From the NCBI GenBank assembly GCA_964059195.1, contig CAXKWD010000001.1, positions 118,663,751 to 118,727,750 of the forward strand: DNA of 64,000 nucleotides, in the 5' to 3' direction. The position numbers and the translations under genes are program-made. Of the stretch, positions 19,924 through 27,749 are shown one piece after another (the stretch's first letter is position 1; each line of letters starts with the position of its first letter). Origin of the DNA: Ectobius pallidus (lineage: Eukaryota; Arthropoda; Insecta; Blattodea; Ectobiidae). Below the pieces are notes generated by a model that did not search any database, was not told where the DNA came from, and worked only from the letters and a program-made list of their open reading frames with translations.

Positions 19924-20987
19924 TACGCTAAATCCTTAGCTTTAACCCAGGAATCAAACTCGGGACCGTAACCTCTCCAGCGAACGAGATGTTCGGTACT
20001 ACCCCTTACTTTACGACTGCGTAGAATTTTATCTATCTTGTAAACAGTGTCTTTCCCAATAGTTACTGGTGTGAGCTCATAACTGTAAAACTGTCCGAAA
20101 ATAGGACTGTCCTTGAGATCTTCTAGTTCGTATACAGGTTGAGGAGAATGTTTAATGACCTTGACGATTCTGAATATTTCTGTAGAATAGTTTTGCTCGA
20201 AACCTTTAGAGAATTTCATTTTCTCTCTACCTATTCTTACCGTTTGCCCTACCGAAAACTTTACAGGTCTCGGTTTCACACGAATCTGTTTCTTTGCCAT
20301 ACGTTGCCATATTTTCAAAACATCTTTATCGCTAACCATATTTGGGGCCATTCCTGTTGTATTGTGTACGCTATCGTTATATCCCTTCACAAACTTATCC
20401 AACACGTCGAGATACTTGTAACTGTTCTTGAAAGTAATATATTTGTACATTTTAGTTTTTAGGGTCCTATTAAACCTTTCCACGACTGAACATTTAACAT
20501 CGGGATTCCTACACACTTGAAACTCGATATTCTCTTTCCTTAACAAGTCTTGAAAAGATTTGTTTAGAAATTCTTTACCCCTATCGGTTCTTACAGCGAC
20601 AGGATTCCTAGCGGACTTCTCCAACACCTGTTTAAATCCCTCTGTCACATCCTTACCTCTTTTAGATTTTAAAGGTACGACCCATACGTATTTGGAAAAC
20701 ACATCGATAACAACAAGTAAATATCTTGCGTTGTCATTATGTTGTGCAATGCTTTGTACATCGGCTAGATCAAGTTCAAACACGTCGTAAAGGTTATTTA
20801 CAGAATACGGATTCCTAGAAAACTTTCTCCTGATTGGTTTATGTAAGGAGTAAACATCCTGCTCAACTAACCATTCCTCGATATTTTTATCTGTAATGCT
20901 AGAAGCTTGTGAAAGTTTAGCAAGAGTGGAAAACCCCGTAGATGCCTCAGGGGCGTAATACAACTTGTGTAATGTTTCATTCATCAT
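19923..20987 (-). CDS. Polinton integrase with C-terminal chromodomain
   Basis: The 354-aa retrovirus-like integrase inserts the element and generates the 6-bp duplication. The DDE catalytic triad is intact: Asp73 in FELDLADV, Asp135 in VRTDRGKEF and Glu169 in VVERFNRT (33 residues between the last two). An SH3-like basic region follows (VGQTVRIGREKMKFSKGFEQ). A chromodomain occupies about residues 316-352 (DKILRSRKVRG, LVRWRGYGPEFDSW). Chromodomains can steer integration by binding methylated histone tails. A zinc-binding HHCC domain is not evident at the N-terminus. The ATG overlaps the end of the 212-aa gene (ATGATGA). All features suggest a functional enzyme. Confidence 0.96.
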   Translation of the reverse strand: MMNETLHKLYYAPEASTGFSTLAKLSQASSITDKNIEEWLVEQDVYSLHKPIRRKFSRNPYSVNNLYDVFELDLADVQSIAQHNDNARYLLVVIDVFSKYVWVVPLKSKRGKDVTEGFKQVLEKSARNPVAVRTDRGKEFLNKSFQDLLRKENIEFQVCRNPDVKCSVVERFNRTLKTKMYKYITFKNSYKYLDVLDKFVKGYNDSVHNTTGMAPNMVSDKDVLKIWQRMAKKQIRVKPRPVKFSVGQTVRIGREKMKFSKGFEQNYSTEIFRIVKVIKHSPQPVYELEDLKDSPIFGQFYSYELTPVTIGKDTVYKIDKILRSRKVRGSTEHLVRWRGYGPEFDSWVKAKDLA

Positions 20988-21622
20988 CTCCGTTGTTTAT
21001 AGGTACTCCACCTAAGCTCTCTCGTTGGAAACAATTTTGAAATGACTTGTTTGTATTTAACTGTTTTAGCGGTTTTAATATCGCTCTTATGTCCTTCGGT
21101 CCTAGTTAAAATGTCTTTGTACGTGTCGAGGTCTTCCTGCGTAACAAGATTCATATCCACCTTCTTCCTAGTAAGCAACTCCCATAAACCTGCACTCGCA
21201 TCGTATTTTATACCGTTAATGATCAAACTATTGTTTAACAATTGAATTTTAAAATTACCTATCATGTACTCTCCCGTCTCTTTCTTTTTATAGATTCCAA
21301 ACTGTGTGTCTACAAGTTTTGGCGATGTTACATAAGCCGATAAATATTTACCTGCTACATCACCTATAACGTTACGTTTAGCTTCGTCCTCGGAGATGGG
21401 TTTTTTCTCGGGTGATAAATCTCTAACTCTTTTCCTCGATTCAGCTACTTCCTGTTCGAGTATTCTGTTCTGTTTTCTCTTGAATATAGGATCCTCACTC
21501 TCGCGTATTTTAACCAACTCTTTGTACGGATCCGTAACATCAACTGCCGGGTTTGAACCTTCGACACAACGTTTTAAACGCTTGTACTCTTTAGCACTAA
21601 CCAGAAACATTTTCTGTAACAT
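20984..21622 (-). CDS. Conserved Polinton protein of unknown function (212 aa)
   Basis: The N-terminal half is charged and probably helical (AKEYKRLKR, VKIRESEDPIFKRKQNRILEQEVAESRKR). The C-terminal half has a compact domain with FGIYKK, IGNFKIQLLNN, GLWELLTRK and a TQEDLDTYKDIL helix. I recognise the GLWELLT / EEDL-x-x-YK layout as recurrent in Polintons but know no biochemical function. The start at 21,622 overlaps the 105-aa stop (TAATG); an ATG four codons later may be the real start. The segment encoding residues about 45-70 has been copied into the polymerase 5' leader (27,089-27,170). Confidence 0.8.
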   Translation of the reverse strand: MLQKMFLVSAKEYKRLKRCVEGSNPAVDVTDPYKELVKIRESEDPIFKRKQNRILEQEVAESRKRVRDLSPEKKPISEDEAKRNVIGDVAGKYLSAYVTSPKLVDTQFGIYKKKETGEYMIGNFKIQLLNNSLIINGIKYDASAGLWELLTRKKVDMNLVTQEDLDTYKDILTRTEGHKSDIKTAKTVKYKQVISKLFPTRELRWSTYKQRR

Positions 21623-21912
21623 TATGTTAAAGATCCCAAGACGGATAACACGGAGGACAAGAGAGGAATTAAAAATCCTCCTTTCTGTACCAAAGTTTTC
21701 TTTTTCTCAGACAAGGATACGTTCCTATCTAGAAGATGTCTTAAGGAATGTTTATGTTTAAACAGCTTACGTTTAGAACACGAAGATAATTTACACTGAC
21801 CGTTCAAAACATTAAGAACACAGTCTATAATAGCAAGTATCAGGTTTTTGTTTGCACTTTTTAGAATAACGTTTCGTACCTTGGGAGTTGCCTTTTTAAG
21901 AACTTGTAACAT
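21622..21912 (-). CDS. Small basic Polinton protein with hydrophobic C-terminus
   Basis: About 96 aa from the preferred ATG at 21,912 (MLQVLKKATPKVR); a frame extension to ATG 21,939 adds nine residues. It is rich in Lys/Arg (KKKTLVQKGG) and ends in GGFLIPLLSSVLSVLGSL, a glycine-led amphipathic or membrane-active tail. The arrangement recalls small adenovirus-like core or entry-associated proteins, but I infer this only from composition and gene neighbourhood. Its start lies within the end of the ATPase gene (17-base overlap), and its stop overlaps the next start. Confidence 0.75.
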   Translation of the reverse strand: MLQVLKKATPKVRNVILKSANKNLILAIIDCVLNVLNGQCKLSSCSKRKLFKHKHSLRHLLDRNVSLSEKKKTLVQKGGFLIPLLSSVLSVLGSLT

Positions 21913-22573
21913 ATGGTAATTGGATTTTATCCTTTTCATCCTTTACAGGGACGTAAACCTTTGTAACCTCCGAGGGAAATATTTTAGTTCTAAATCTAAG
22001 TAAATCGTTTGTTCTTTGACAAAAGTCTATTAGTAGATAACCGTGAGGTTTTCTTGTTGCGTCTTGGAAAGCTTTATAGAAAGACCTCCAATCTTCAGGA
22101 TACACTTGTCTTGCTAGAAAAGTAATTTGATTTTTATCTCTCAGGTTTCTAAACAAAACCATATACTTTGTGTTCAAAGAGATGTCTCTGCTGTGAGCAG
22201 ACTGATGGAACAGGTTTTGTGTTATGAGAATAACTGAAATGTTTCTATGATGGCAACCTTTTGTAAATATAGAACTCACTTCTGTCGAATAAGCTTTGTC
22301 CAGTAAGTCGTCTAGAATAACGAGTCTGGGTTTAGTACATTGTTCTTGTTTAAAGTCAGGAAGACCTTCGTGGTATGTCACGGTAGTATTGAATTTTGTC
22401 TGGGGAGGGACAGCGTTACTTTCACTAAAGCACCACAGAATACTTTCGTATTTGCTCACGTTACACAATTGGTGTAAATTATTAATAAGTTTTACACAGA
22501 AAGTCGTTTTTCCAGAAAAAGACGGACCTGATACAATCAAAGAAAAGGGATGGTCAAATTTTATTACAACCAT
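21896..22573 (-). CDS. Polinton genome-packaging ATPase (A32/FtsK-HerA type)
   Basis: The 225-aa P-loop ATPase is predicted to pump element DNA into capsids. Walker A is GPSFSGKT at residues 16-23, Walker B is LVILDD at 84-89, and the polar sensor is ITQN at 117-120, with the arginine-rich segment FRNLRDKNQ about 30 residues later. This is the standard order in Polinton and NCLDV-type packaging ATPases, and the length is normal. The ATG overlaps the end of the 96-aa gene by 20 bases. Confidence 0.95.
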   Translation of the reverse strand: MVVIKFDHPFSLIVSGPSFSGKTTFCVKLINNLHQLCNVSKYESILWCFSESNAVPPQTKFNTTVTYHEGLPDFKQEQCTKPRLVILDDLLDKAYSTEVSSIFTKGCHHRNISVILITQNLFHQSAHSRDISLNTKYMVLFRNLRDKNQITFLARQVYPEDWRSFYKAFQDATRKPHGYLLIDFCQRTNDLLRFRTKIFPSEVTKVYVPVKDEKDKIQLPYVTSS

Positions 22574-22844
22574 AACAATGTTTAATCATAGGTGAGGGTC
22601 CATCCAAGCAATCGTAAGGAGAATCAGGGTAATGTTTTAAGCATCTAAGACACTTTTTTACAAGATCGTTACGTTGCACACTTTCGGGTAATTTATGATA
22701 CACTAAATATATGCTCTCGGCTCCGCATGCCGTTAAAAGTTCAGGGGACAACACCTCCAACTCTTCACCTGTGTGATGAATAAGCGTTCTAAAATCCAAT
22801 AATTTTCTAATTGACGCACACTCCAGAGACGACGACGAGTCCAT
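22554..22844 (-). CDS. Small CxxC protein of unknown function (96 aa)
   Basis: The protein has two CxxC pairs, Cys65/Cys68 (CLRC) and Cys90/Cys93 (CYGC), so it could bind one zinc ion. I do not recognise the family. It has an ATG only three bases after the predicted transcription start, and its TATA box lies inside the polymerase stop. It overlaps the ATPase start by 20 bases, so it heads the mRNA that probably carries seven genes down to the 125-aa protein. Real coding status is supported by the promoter, the overlap and the intact frame. Confidence 0.75.
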   Translation of the reverse strand: MDSSSSLECASIRKLLDFRTLIHHTGEELEVLSPELLTACGAESIYLVYHKLPESVQRNDLVKKCLRCLKHYPDSPYDCLDGPSPMIKHCYGCNKI

Positions 22845-22879
22845 ACTGAGATGGTGCTCTCATCGCGTTTCTATTTATA
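22845..22879 (-). promoter_or_regulatory. TATA + initiator promoter embedded in the polymerase stop
   Basis: TATAAATA (22,872-22,879) is formed by the final Tyr and Lys codons and the TAG stop of the polymerase gene. TCAGT (22,845-22,849) follows with the A 32 bases downstream, and the ATG of the 96-aa gene follows at once, giving a leader of about three bases. Confidence 0.7.
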
Positions 22880-25800
22880 CCCAAACGGGAGGGAATCGAA
22901 CCCTCCGCCAACTCTGCGTCTTTTTCGAAAACAGAGTCGGTATATCTTATTCTCGCCTTCAGACACGATCTGTGGGCCAGGCTTCCTCTTAATTTTCCTC
23001 TCTGTCCTCACAGAGATAGTTGCTGCGGGATCACCATTTAAAACCATGTTTTTAATGGCGTCGAAGTTGACATCCTGCAACGTTTTGTAATTAAGAGTGA
23101 TACCTCTGACTTTACATACAGAGGTATCGGCGGTGCTGTTTGAGGGAACGGTAACCCTAAAACCATAGTTCTTAGGGCCCCCGCTTGCAAACTCCGAAAT
23201 GTACGCCTCCTCCCCGTAGTCTGTAAGTTCACTGGTCATATCCCCTAAATAGTCGCCTAAAGGCACAGTGTACCTTTTAGCGTCGTCAGGCGTCTGTGTA
23301 TAAATCACACTGTCCGTGTCACAGTAGATGGCTCGACGATCTAGTTTGTCCAGGTAGCCGTAGAGGTTCATTCTACCTCCCGATGTCACATAAGCACCGT
23401 GAACGACACTAGTATGAGGAAGAGAGTCCTGTTCCTCCTCTATAGGGATCCAATTAATCCACACGACTTCGTCATTTGCAAAAAGTAGTCTCTGAATTTC
23501 AATTCCGGGTGTCGTGAGGAACCTATACAGCTCTTTAGGCTCCGTAATAAGCTTTGTTTTACCCATGTTAGACCTCTGGACGAGCTTTCCCCAGAAGGAA
23601 TTCAAACAAAGCTTACTAATGGTCCTTTTTCCAGCGTTCTTCACGATTTGTTTGGGGTCTAACTTAACACCTTCGTGCTCGTAAAACAAATCGATATATT
23701 CCTGTTTCTGGGCCTCTGTTTTCACCCAACCAGGGTATCCGCTGGATTCTGTCTTAATCTGAAGGAAAAGGTTGATGTAATCCACGAATAACCCTCCCTC
23801 ACGAGTTTCACGCGAGTATTGCGTGACATCGTATTCGAGAAATTCGTGGATTGCCATCACCCTATAACCCTTATTTACAGCTAGTCTCACTTCATCAACT
23901 ACCCATGTACCAGTGAGCACTCTCTCTTCCTCTTTCGCATGTTTGCAGCTACCTTGTTCGACAGTCATAACACAGGTGCGGCAAAGGGGAAACAAGAGCC
24001 TACCATTCCACCTGAAAGGTAAAACGGGATGGTAGAGCCCTTGCGGTGGTAGGACAGTACATTTAATGAGGCCTTCTTTCTTCATCATTGAATCTATATC
24101 TGTACACTGGTCACTAACGTGAACAGTGGGGTGACCGATAGGAAACTTGTTGTATTTACAGACGGATGGGTATAGGGACATTATATCGCTGTATAGGATT
24201 TTCTCTTCTTTCGTCTCATCCGCCTTACGATAGAGCCGCATGGCTTCTGTACGTCCTCCGTAGACAGAGTTCCTAAGGACCAACGGGACATCACAGACCA
24301 AGGGGTCGTCTCTCAGTGCGGGGAACTGTTCGAGAATAACATCGAACTTGCATTCCCACATCACATTGACAACATAACCCTTTGATCGGATCTTGTCCAG
24401 TCGGCCCATGGTGTTTTCATACCTCTCGGCAAGGGATTCTGAAGAATCCATCATAGGTACATCTCGGTTTGGTTGACAGAGACAGCCATGATAATAACAG
24501 CCGAGAAATTCGAAAACCTCTCCTGTTTCATCACAGAAACCGTCCACCTTCCATTGGGGAAGTTCGGGAAGCCGTACTTCACGTCCGTTACCCGCATGAC
24601 GTATAAATACATTCCTCTCCTTGGCTTCGTGGATAAGCCACATCAAAGACTTTTTAGAATGCCTGTCTGCTTTTCTATAGCCACAGGAGGGAGCAATGCC
24701 AATGGTCTCAGGTTTAAGGAATAGCTGTCTAAATATTCTGTTACAGGCCGATGCAATAGTTATAGACTCTAGGAAAATATCTATATTGGCAATTTGTTTG
24801 AACAGATTTTTAAAGAGAGTGCAGGCTTCTCTCAGTACAGTAACATCGGCCTGGCAATACCTTTCCAGTTCTACACGGGTATTGAACGGTAGATTTTTAA
24901 CGGTCTCGAACCAAGTCTTGAAAGCTTCTCTATCTTTCACAGACATGGTGTCCGGTCCGTAAAGATCTTGGTTCGGGTGATGTGGGAGAATACTGTTGAG
25001 GTTCTGTGCCGTATTCCACAAATGTGGAAAGTAGCCCTTAACAGCGTCTTTTAGGTCAAAGGTCTGAGGGAAACTACGCAGAGGCAGCGGAATGAAGTTC
25101 AGACTATCTAGAAAAGTTAGATGGTGCATCTTCATGCAAAGGATCTTGCATCCAGACATAATCAAGTCGGGAGTCCACTGTTGCCTAATAGCGTAGTCGA
25201 GAATGAATTGGAGATCGAACGCTCGAGCATTGTGAGCAATAACAATGATCCTATCGAACGCTCTATCCATTCTCAGATAGTCCATGAATCCACAGACGGG
25301 ATCTTCCCAGAAAGAATGACTGCGTTGCCCGCATCTGGCACACTCTTCGTCTTGCGACGTCTCGCAAAGAGAACAAAACTGCTGTGCACAAATCAGATTG
25401 GGGACGTGAAGAAAGGTATTGTCTTTGATACGGGTATTCTGTGTTGTTTCTATGTCGAATATCACATACAATACCTTGTTTGAACGCTTAGTCTCTTTCA
25501 GCGGTGCCATGTAACATTCATGTCCTGTCTCTGCTTGAAATTTATTACAAATATTACAAAAAATTTTGAAGCATTCATGCTTCTGCCGATATGCTTTAAA
25601 CTTGCCACAGTTTTCGCAATTCTGCAGAGCCATGCATACAGAGCGCCCCTCAATTATGGTACGTTTATGATTATCAAAGCATGCTTGCCCGCGGAACTTT
25701 CTCAGGCAAACATCGCAACGCACCAAGTCCTTACTAGAATCGCAAGGAGGCACCGTACGGCAACAGAAGCAGACGTAATCACAGGAATGTTGCGCACCTT

Positions 25801-26899
25801 TAGCGAAGCCTTTAAGACAGCCCGGACAAACGAATCGTTTAGCCATTGCAGCCGTAAGGTTTGTTATGGTATGGTAATGGAGGGTGTTTCTGTCATAAAG
25901 TAAATAAAGTATTTCTTTCCCCACATTACCGCCGTCGTACAGTACAGAATCGAGATTAAAGCCGCTGTAAACTACAAGTCTATAAGAATCCTTAAGATAG
26001 GCTTGAAGCTTCTCCAGCTCAGGGATACCTCCACCTCGCGAGAGATCGACACCTGAGTTTCTGATCAGATCGTCCACTTCTGCTTTGAGTTTTTTGCTTG
26101 TCATGTGTTTAATGTAGGATGAATACTTTTTACGATCGCTAACTCTAGCAATAGCGATGATTATGGCGAATGCTAAACAGTTCACGATTGCCTGTACGAA
26201 GACTACGCTTGTCTTCAAATGGGCAAGTACACCAGTCGTACGCCCCTTCATAGGTATACCGTCGCCACGTCCCCCGTTTCCGTTAGGCATACGGACAATG
26301 TCCAGAACCAAACGCAAACGGTCGGTGGCATTGAAACGGGCGTTCGACTGGCATACTTTGCTTACGACTCCTGAAATCACATCTACACTGATCTGATCTT
26401 TACGCCTAAAGGAGATACCAATCGGCTTATCGACCTCGTTTTCCTCATTGAAAATCGAGATCCCTACCATGTCATGGTCTCTCGTATCGACTAGGGCATG
26501 GTCTATAACGGCTTTAAGAGCCGTCTCAAAGGGGTAGGGTCCTGCATTTTCAGCTGGTTCTTTGAGTCGGACCACTAGCTGCAAGCCGGCAGAGTTGAAC
26601 TTTTTGTACTCTTTACGAGTACTCTCGACAACTGTAAACAATGGGGAGGGTCGATTCTCTGAATTCGAAGAAGTACCCTCCCCTTCATTGCCAGACATCA
26701 TATCCAACTCTTCCTCGCTTGAAACTAGCTCATCATCAGATTCATTTGCGTCGTCGGAATCTGATAACGTCACAGTTTCCATTGCGTTATCTGATTCTGA
26801 ACTAGAAATTGTATAAACCTCTGGTTCGGAATCATCTAACGTAATAGTATCGAACTCGTTTTCAGAATCCGATGAAATATTATAAACAGGGGCGGACAT
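22871..26899 (-). CDS. POLB: Protein-primed family B DNA polymerase
   Basis: I choose ATG 26,899 (MSAPVYN, 1,342 aa). The frame stays open upstream, but that part is hydrophobic and is crossed by a predicted 5'-UTR intron. The order is: an acidic Ser-rich N-terminus (about 1-85), a Cys/His-rich zinc region from about 355 (CPGC, CFCC, CDVC), exonuclease motifs FDIETT (about 478), AHNARAFD and YCQADVTVLR, then polymerase motif A YSDIMSLYPS (about 901), motif B LCLNSFWGK (about 1,100) and motif C YCDTDS (about 1,190). All catalytic acids are present. Large insertions between motifs A and B fit the protein-primed group (TPR regions). The enzyme would replicate the linear element from its termini. 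The gene has its own promoter at the right end. Confidence 0.96.
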   Translation of the reverse strand: MSAPVYNISSDSENEFDTITLDDSEPEVYTISSSESDNAMETVTLSDSDDANESDDELVSSEEELDMMSGNEGEGTSSNSENRPSPLFTVVESTRKEYKKFNSAGLQLVVRLKEPAENAGPYPFETALKAVIDHALVDTRDHDMVGISIFNEENEVDKPIGISFRRKDQISVDVISGVVSKVCQSNARFNATDRLRLVLDIVRMPNGNGGRGDGIPMKGRTTGVLAHLKTSVVFVQAIVNCLAFAIIIAIARVSDRKKYSSYIKHMTSKKLKAEVDDLIRNSGVDLSRGGGIPELEKLQAYLKDSYRLVVYSGFNLDSVLYDGGNVGKEILYLLYDRNTLHYHTITNLTAAMAKRFVCPGCLKGFAKGAQHSCDYVCFCCRTVPPCDSSKDLVRCDVCLRKFRGQACFDNHKRTIIEGRSVCMALQNCENCGKFKAYRQKHECFKIFCNICNKFQAETGHECYMAPLKETKRSNKVLYVIFDIETTQNTRIKDNTFLHVPNLICAQQFCSLCETSQDEECARCGQRSHSFWEDPVCGFMDYLRMDRAFDRIIVIAHNARAFDLQFILDYAIRQQWTPDLIMSGCKILCMKMHHLTFLDSLNFIPLPLRSFPQTFDLKDAVKGYFPHLWNTAQNLNSILPHHPNQDLYGPDTMSVKDREAFKTWFETVKNLPFNTRVELERYCQADVTVLREACTLFKNLFKQIANIDIFLESITIASACNRIFRQLFLKPETIGIAPSCGYRKADRHSKKSLMWLIHEAKERNVFIRHAGNGREVRLPELPQWKVDGFCDETGEVFEFLGCYYHGCLCQPNRDVPMMDSSESLAERYENTMGRLDKIRSKGYVVNVMWECKFDVILEQFPALRDDPLVCDVPLVLRNSVYGGRTEAMRLYRKADETKEEKILYSDIMSLYPSVCKYNKFPIGHPTVHVSDQCTDIDSMMKKEGLIKCTVLPPQGLYHPVLPFRWNGRLLFPLCRTCVMTVEQGSCKHAKEEERVLTGTWVVDEVRLAVNKGYRVMAIHEFLEYDVTQYSRETREGGLFVDYINLFLQIKTESSGYPGWVKTEAQKQEYIDLFYEHEGVKLDPKQIVKNAGKRTISKLCLNSFWGKLVQRSNMGKTKLITEPKELYRFLTTPGIEIQRLLFANDEVVWINWIPIEEEQDSLPHTSVVHGAYVTSGGRMNLYGYLDKLDRRAIYCDTDSVIYTQTPDDAKRYTVPLGDYLGDMTSELTDYGEEAYISEFASGGPKNYGFRVTVPSNSTADTSVCKVRGITLNYKTLQDVNFDAIKNMVLNGDPAATISVRTERKIKRKPGPQIVSEGENKIYRLCFRKRRRVGGGFDSLPFGYK

Positions 26900-26954
26900 T
26901 ATTATTATTAGTAGTAATATATAATGATATTCAACACAATACAAAAGACTGAAT

Positions 26955-27062
26955 CTGTAACAATTAGAGAAATGCATGTAACAGTATAAAGAACATAACA
27001 CATGAATGTAACGGAAATAATTAGCACTTGACTGTATGCGTTTTTAATGCATTATCACTCAC
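26955..27062 (-). other. Predicted intron in the polymerase 5' UTR
   Basis: Donor AGAG|GTGAGT (27,062) and acceptor TAATTGTTACAG (26,955) bound 108 bases. Removal deletes the upstream in-frame extension of the polymerase frame and leaves about 55 bases before the ATG. Confidence 0.6.
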
Positions 27063-27088
27063 CTCTCTGTAACAACAAAGCTGTAAAA

Positions 27089-27170
27089 CTGTTTCTCCTG
27101 TGATAAATCTCTAACTCTTTTCCTTGATTCAGCTACTACTTGTTCTAGTAATCTGTTCTGTTTCACCTTA
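27089..27170 (-). repeat. Copied fragment of the 212-aa gene in the polymerase leader
   Basis: Shared blocks include GATAAATCTCTAACTC, GATTCAGCTACT and CTGTTCTGTTT, in the same order and orientation as positions 21,409-21,484 inside the 212-aa gene. The two copies differ at about one base in eight by eye. Confidence 0.8.
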
Positions 27171-27192
27171 TATGTAGAAAGCTTTGTAGTAC

Positions 27193-27226
27193 ACTGAGAA
27201 GACAAAGTAAGATGCGTCTATTTATA
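27193..27226 (-). promoter_or_regulatory. TATA + initiator promoter of the polymerase gene
   Basis: TATAAATA (27,219-27,226) is followed by TCAGT (27,193-27,197) with the A 31 bases downstream. The predicted start is 27,195. Confidence 0.7.
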
Positions 27227-27354
27227 CTAGCTGTCGAAATGTTATTTTTAGAATGTATGAATCTTTGGAATTTTCCTGTGTTGTATCGTATTTGCTATGT
27301 TTTCGTTATCTCTCTCTCTACTTACTTAAAGATATCTCAAGGTAGCTGTTACTA
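27227..27354. other. Spacer between polymerase promoter and 127-bp repeats
   Basis: A 64-codon plus-strand frame overlaps it but shows no motif or supporting context. Confidence 0.5.
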
Positions 27355-27665
27355 CGTCATCGAAAAGTTATTTAGAAAGCATAACCATGTCATAGTGTTG
27401 GTCTGAGAGTTTTGTATAAAAGACATGTATTTACAAGATCTTATCCTAACTTAGGAATGTACGGAAACATGTATCTATACACGTCATCGAAAAGTTATTT
27501 AGAAAACATGACTACATCCTAGTGTTGCTCGGAGAGTTTTGTATAAAAGACATGTATTTACAAGATCTTATCCTAACTTAGGAATGCACGGAAACATGTA
27601 TCTATACACGTCATCGAAAAGTTATTTAGAAAGCATGACTACATCCTAGTGTTGCTCGGAGAGTA
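27355..27665. repeat. 127-bp direct repeats, about 2.5 copies
   Basis: CGTCATCGAAAAGTTATTTA begins at about 27,355, 27,482 and 27,609, a period of 127. Each full unit contains TATAAAAG on the plus strand. Part of the unit (TAACTTAGGAATGTAC, then AACATGTATCTATAC) resembles the sequence just inside the right TIR (28,735-28,770), so the units appear to derive from subterminal DNA. Confidence 0.85.
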
Positions 27666-27749
27666 GCGTCACGATGGTGCATGTTGTGACATGTTTCAAT
27701 TCTAACCCCATGACGTCATAGAGCAAAGGACCTGAGTATGCGTGGTGGG
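27666..27749. repeat. Rearranged TIR fragments
   Basis: TGGTGCATGTTGTGACATGTT and then TGACGTCATAGAGCAAAGGAC resemble two neighbouring TIR pieces, but in the reverse order to that in the right TIR. A perfect TGACGTCA lies at 27,711-27,718. Confidence 0.65.

Noticed and set aside
20139..20462. Plus-strand frames opposite the Polinton genes (e.g. 107 codons here)
   Set aside because: They are antisense to a well-supported integrase and have no recognisable content.
26900..27001. Longer start for the polymerase (34 extra residues)
   Set aside because: The extension is hydrophobic, unlike the acidic N-terminus, and lies across a consensus intron and downstream of a promoter at 27,195. ATG 26,899 fits better.
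27212..27406. 64-codon plus-strand frame beside the polymerase promoter
   Set aside because: No motif, opposite to all Polinton genes, and overlapping a promoter and a repeat unit.
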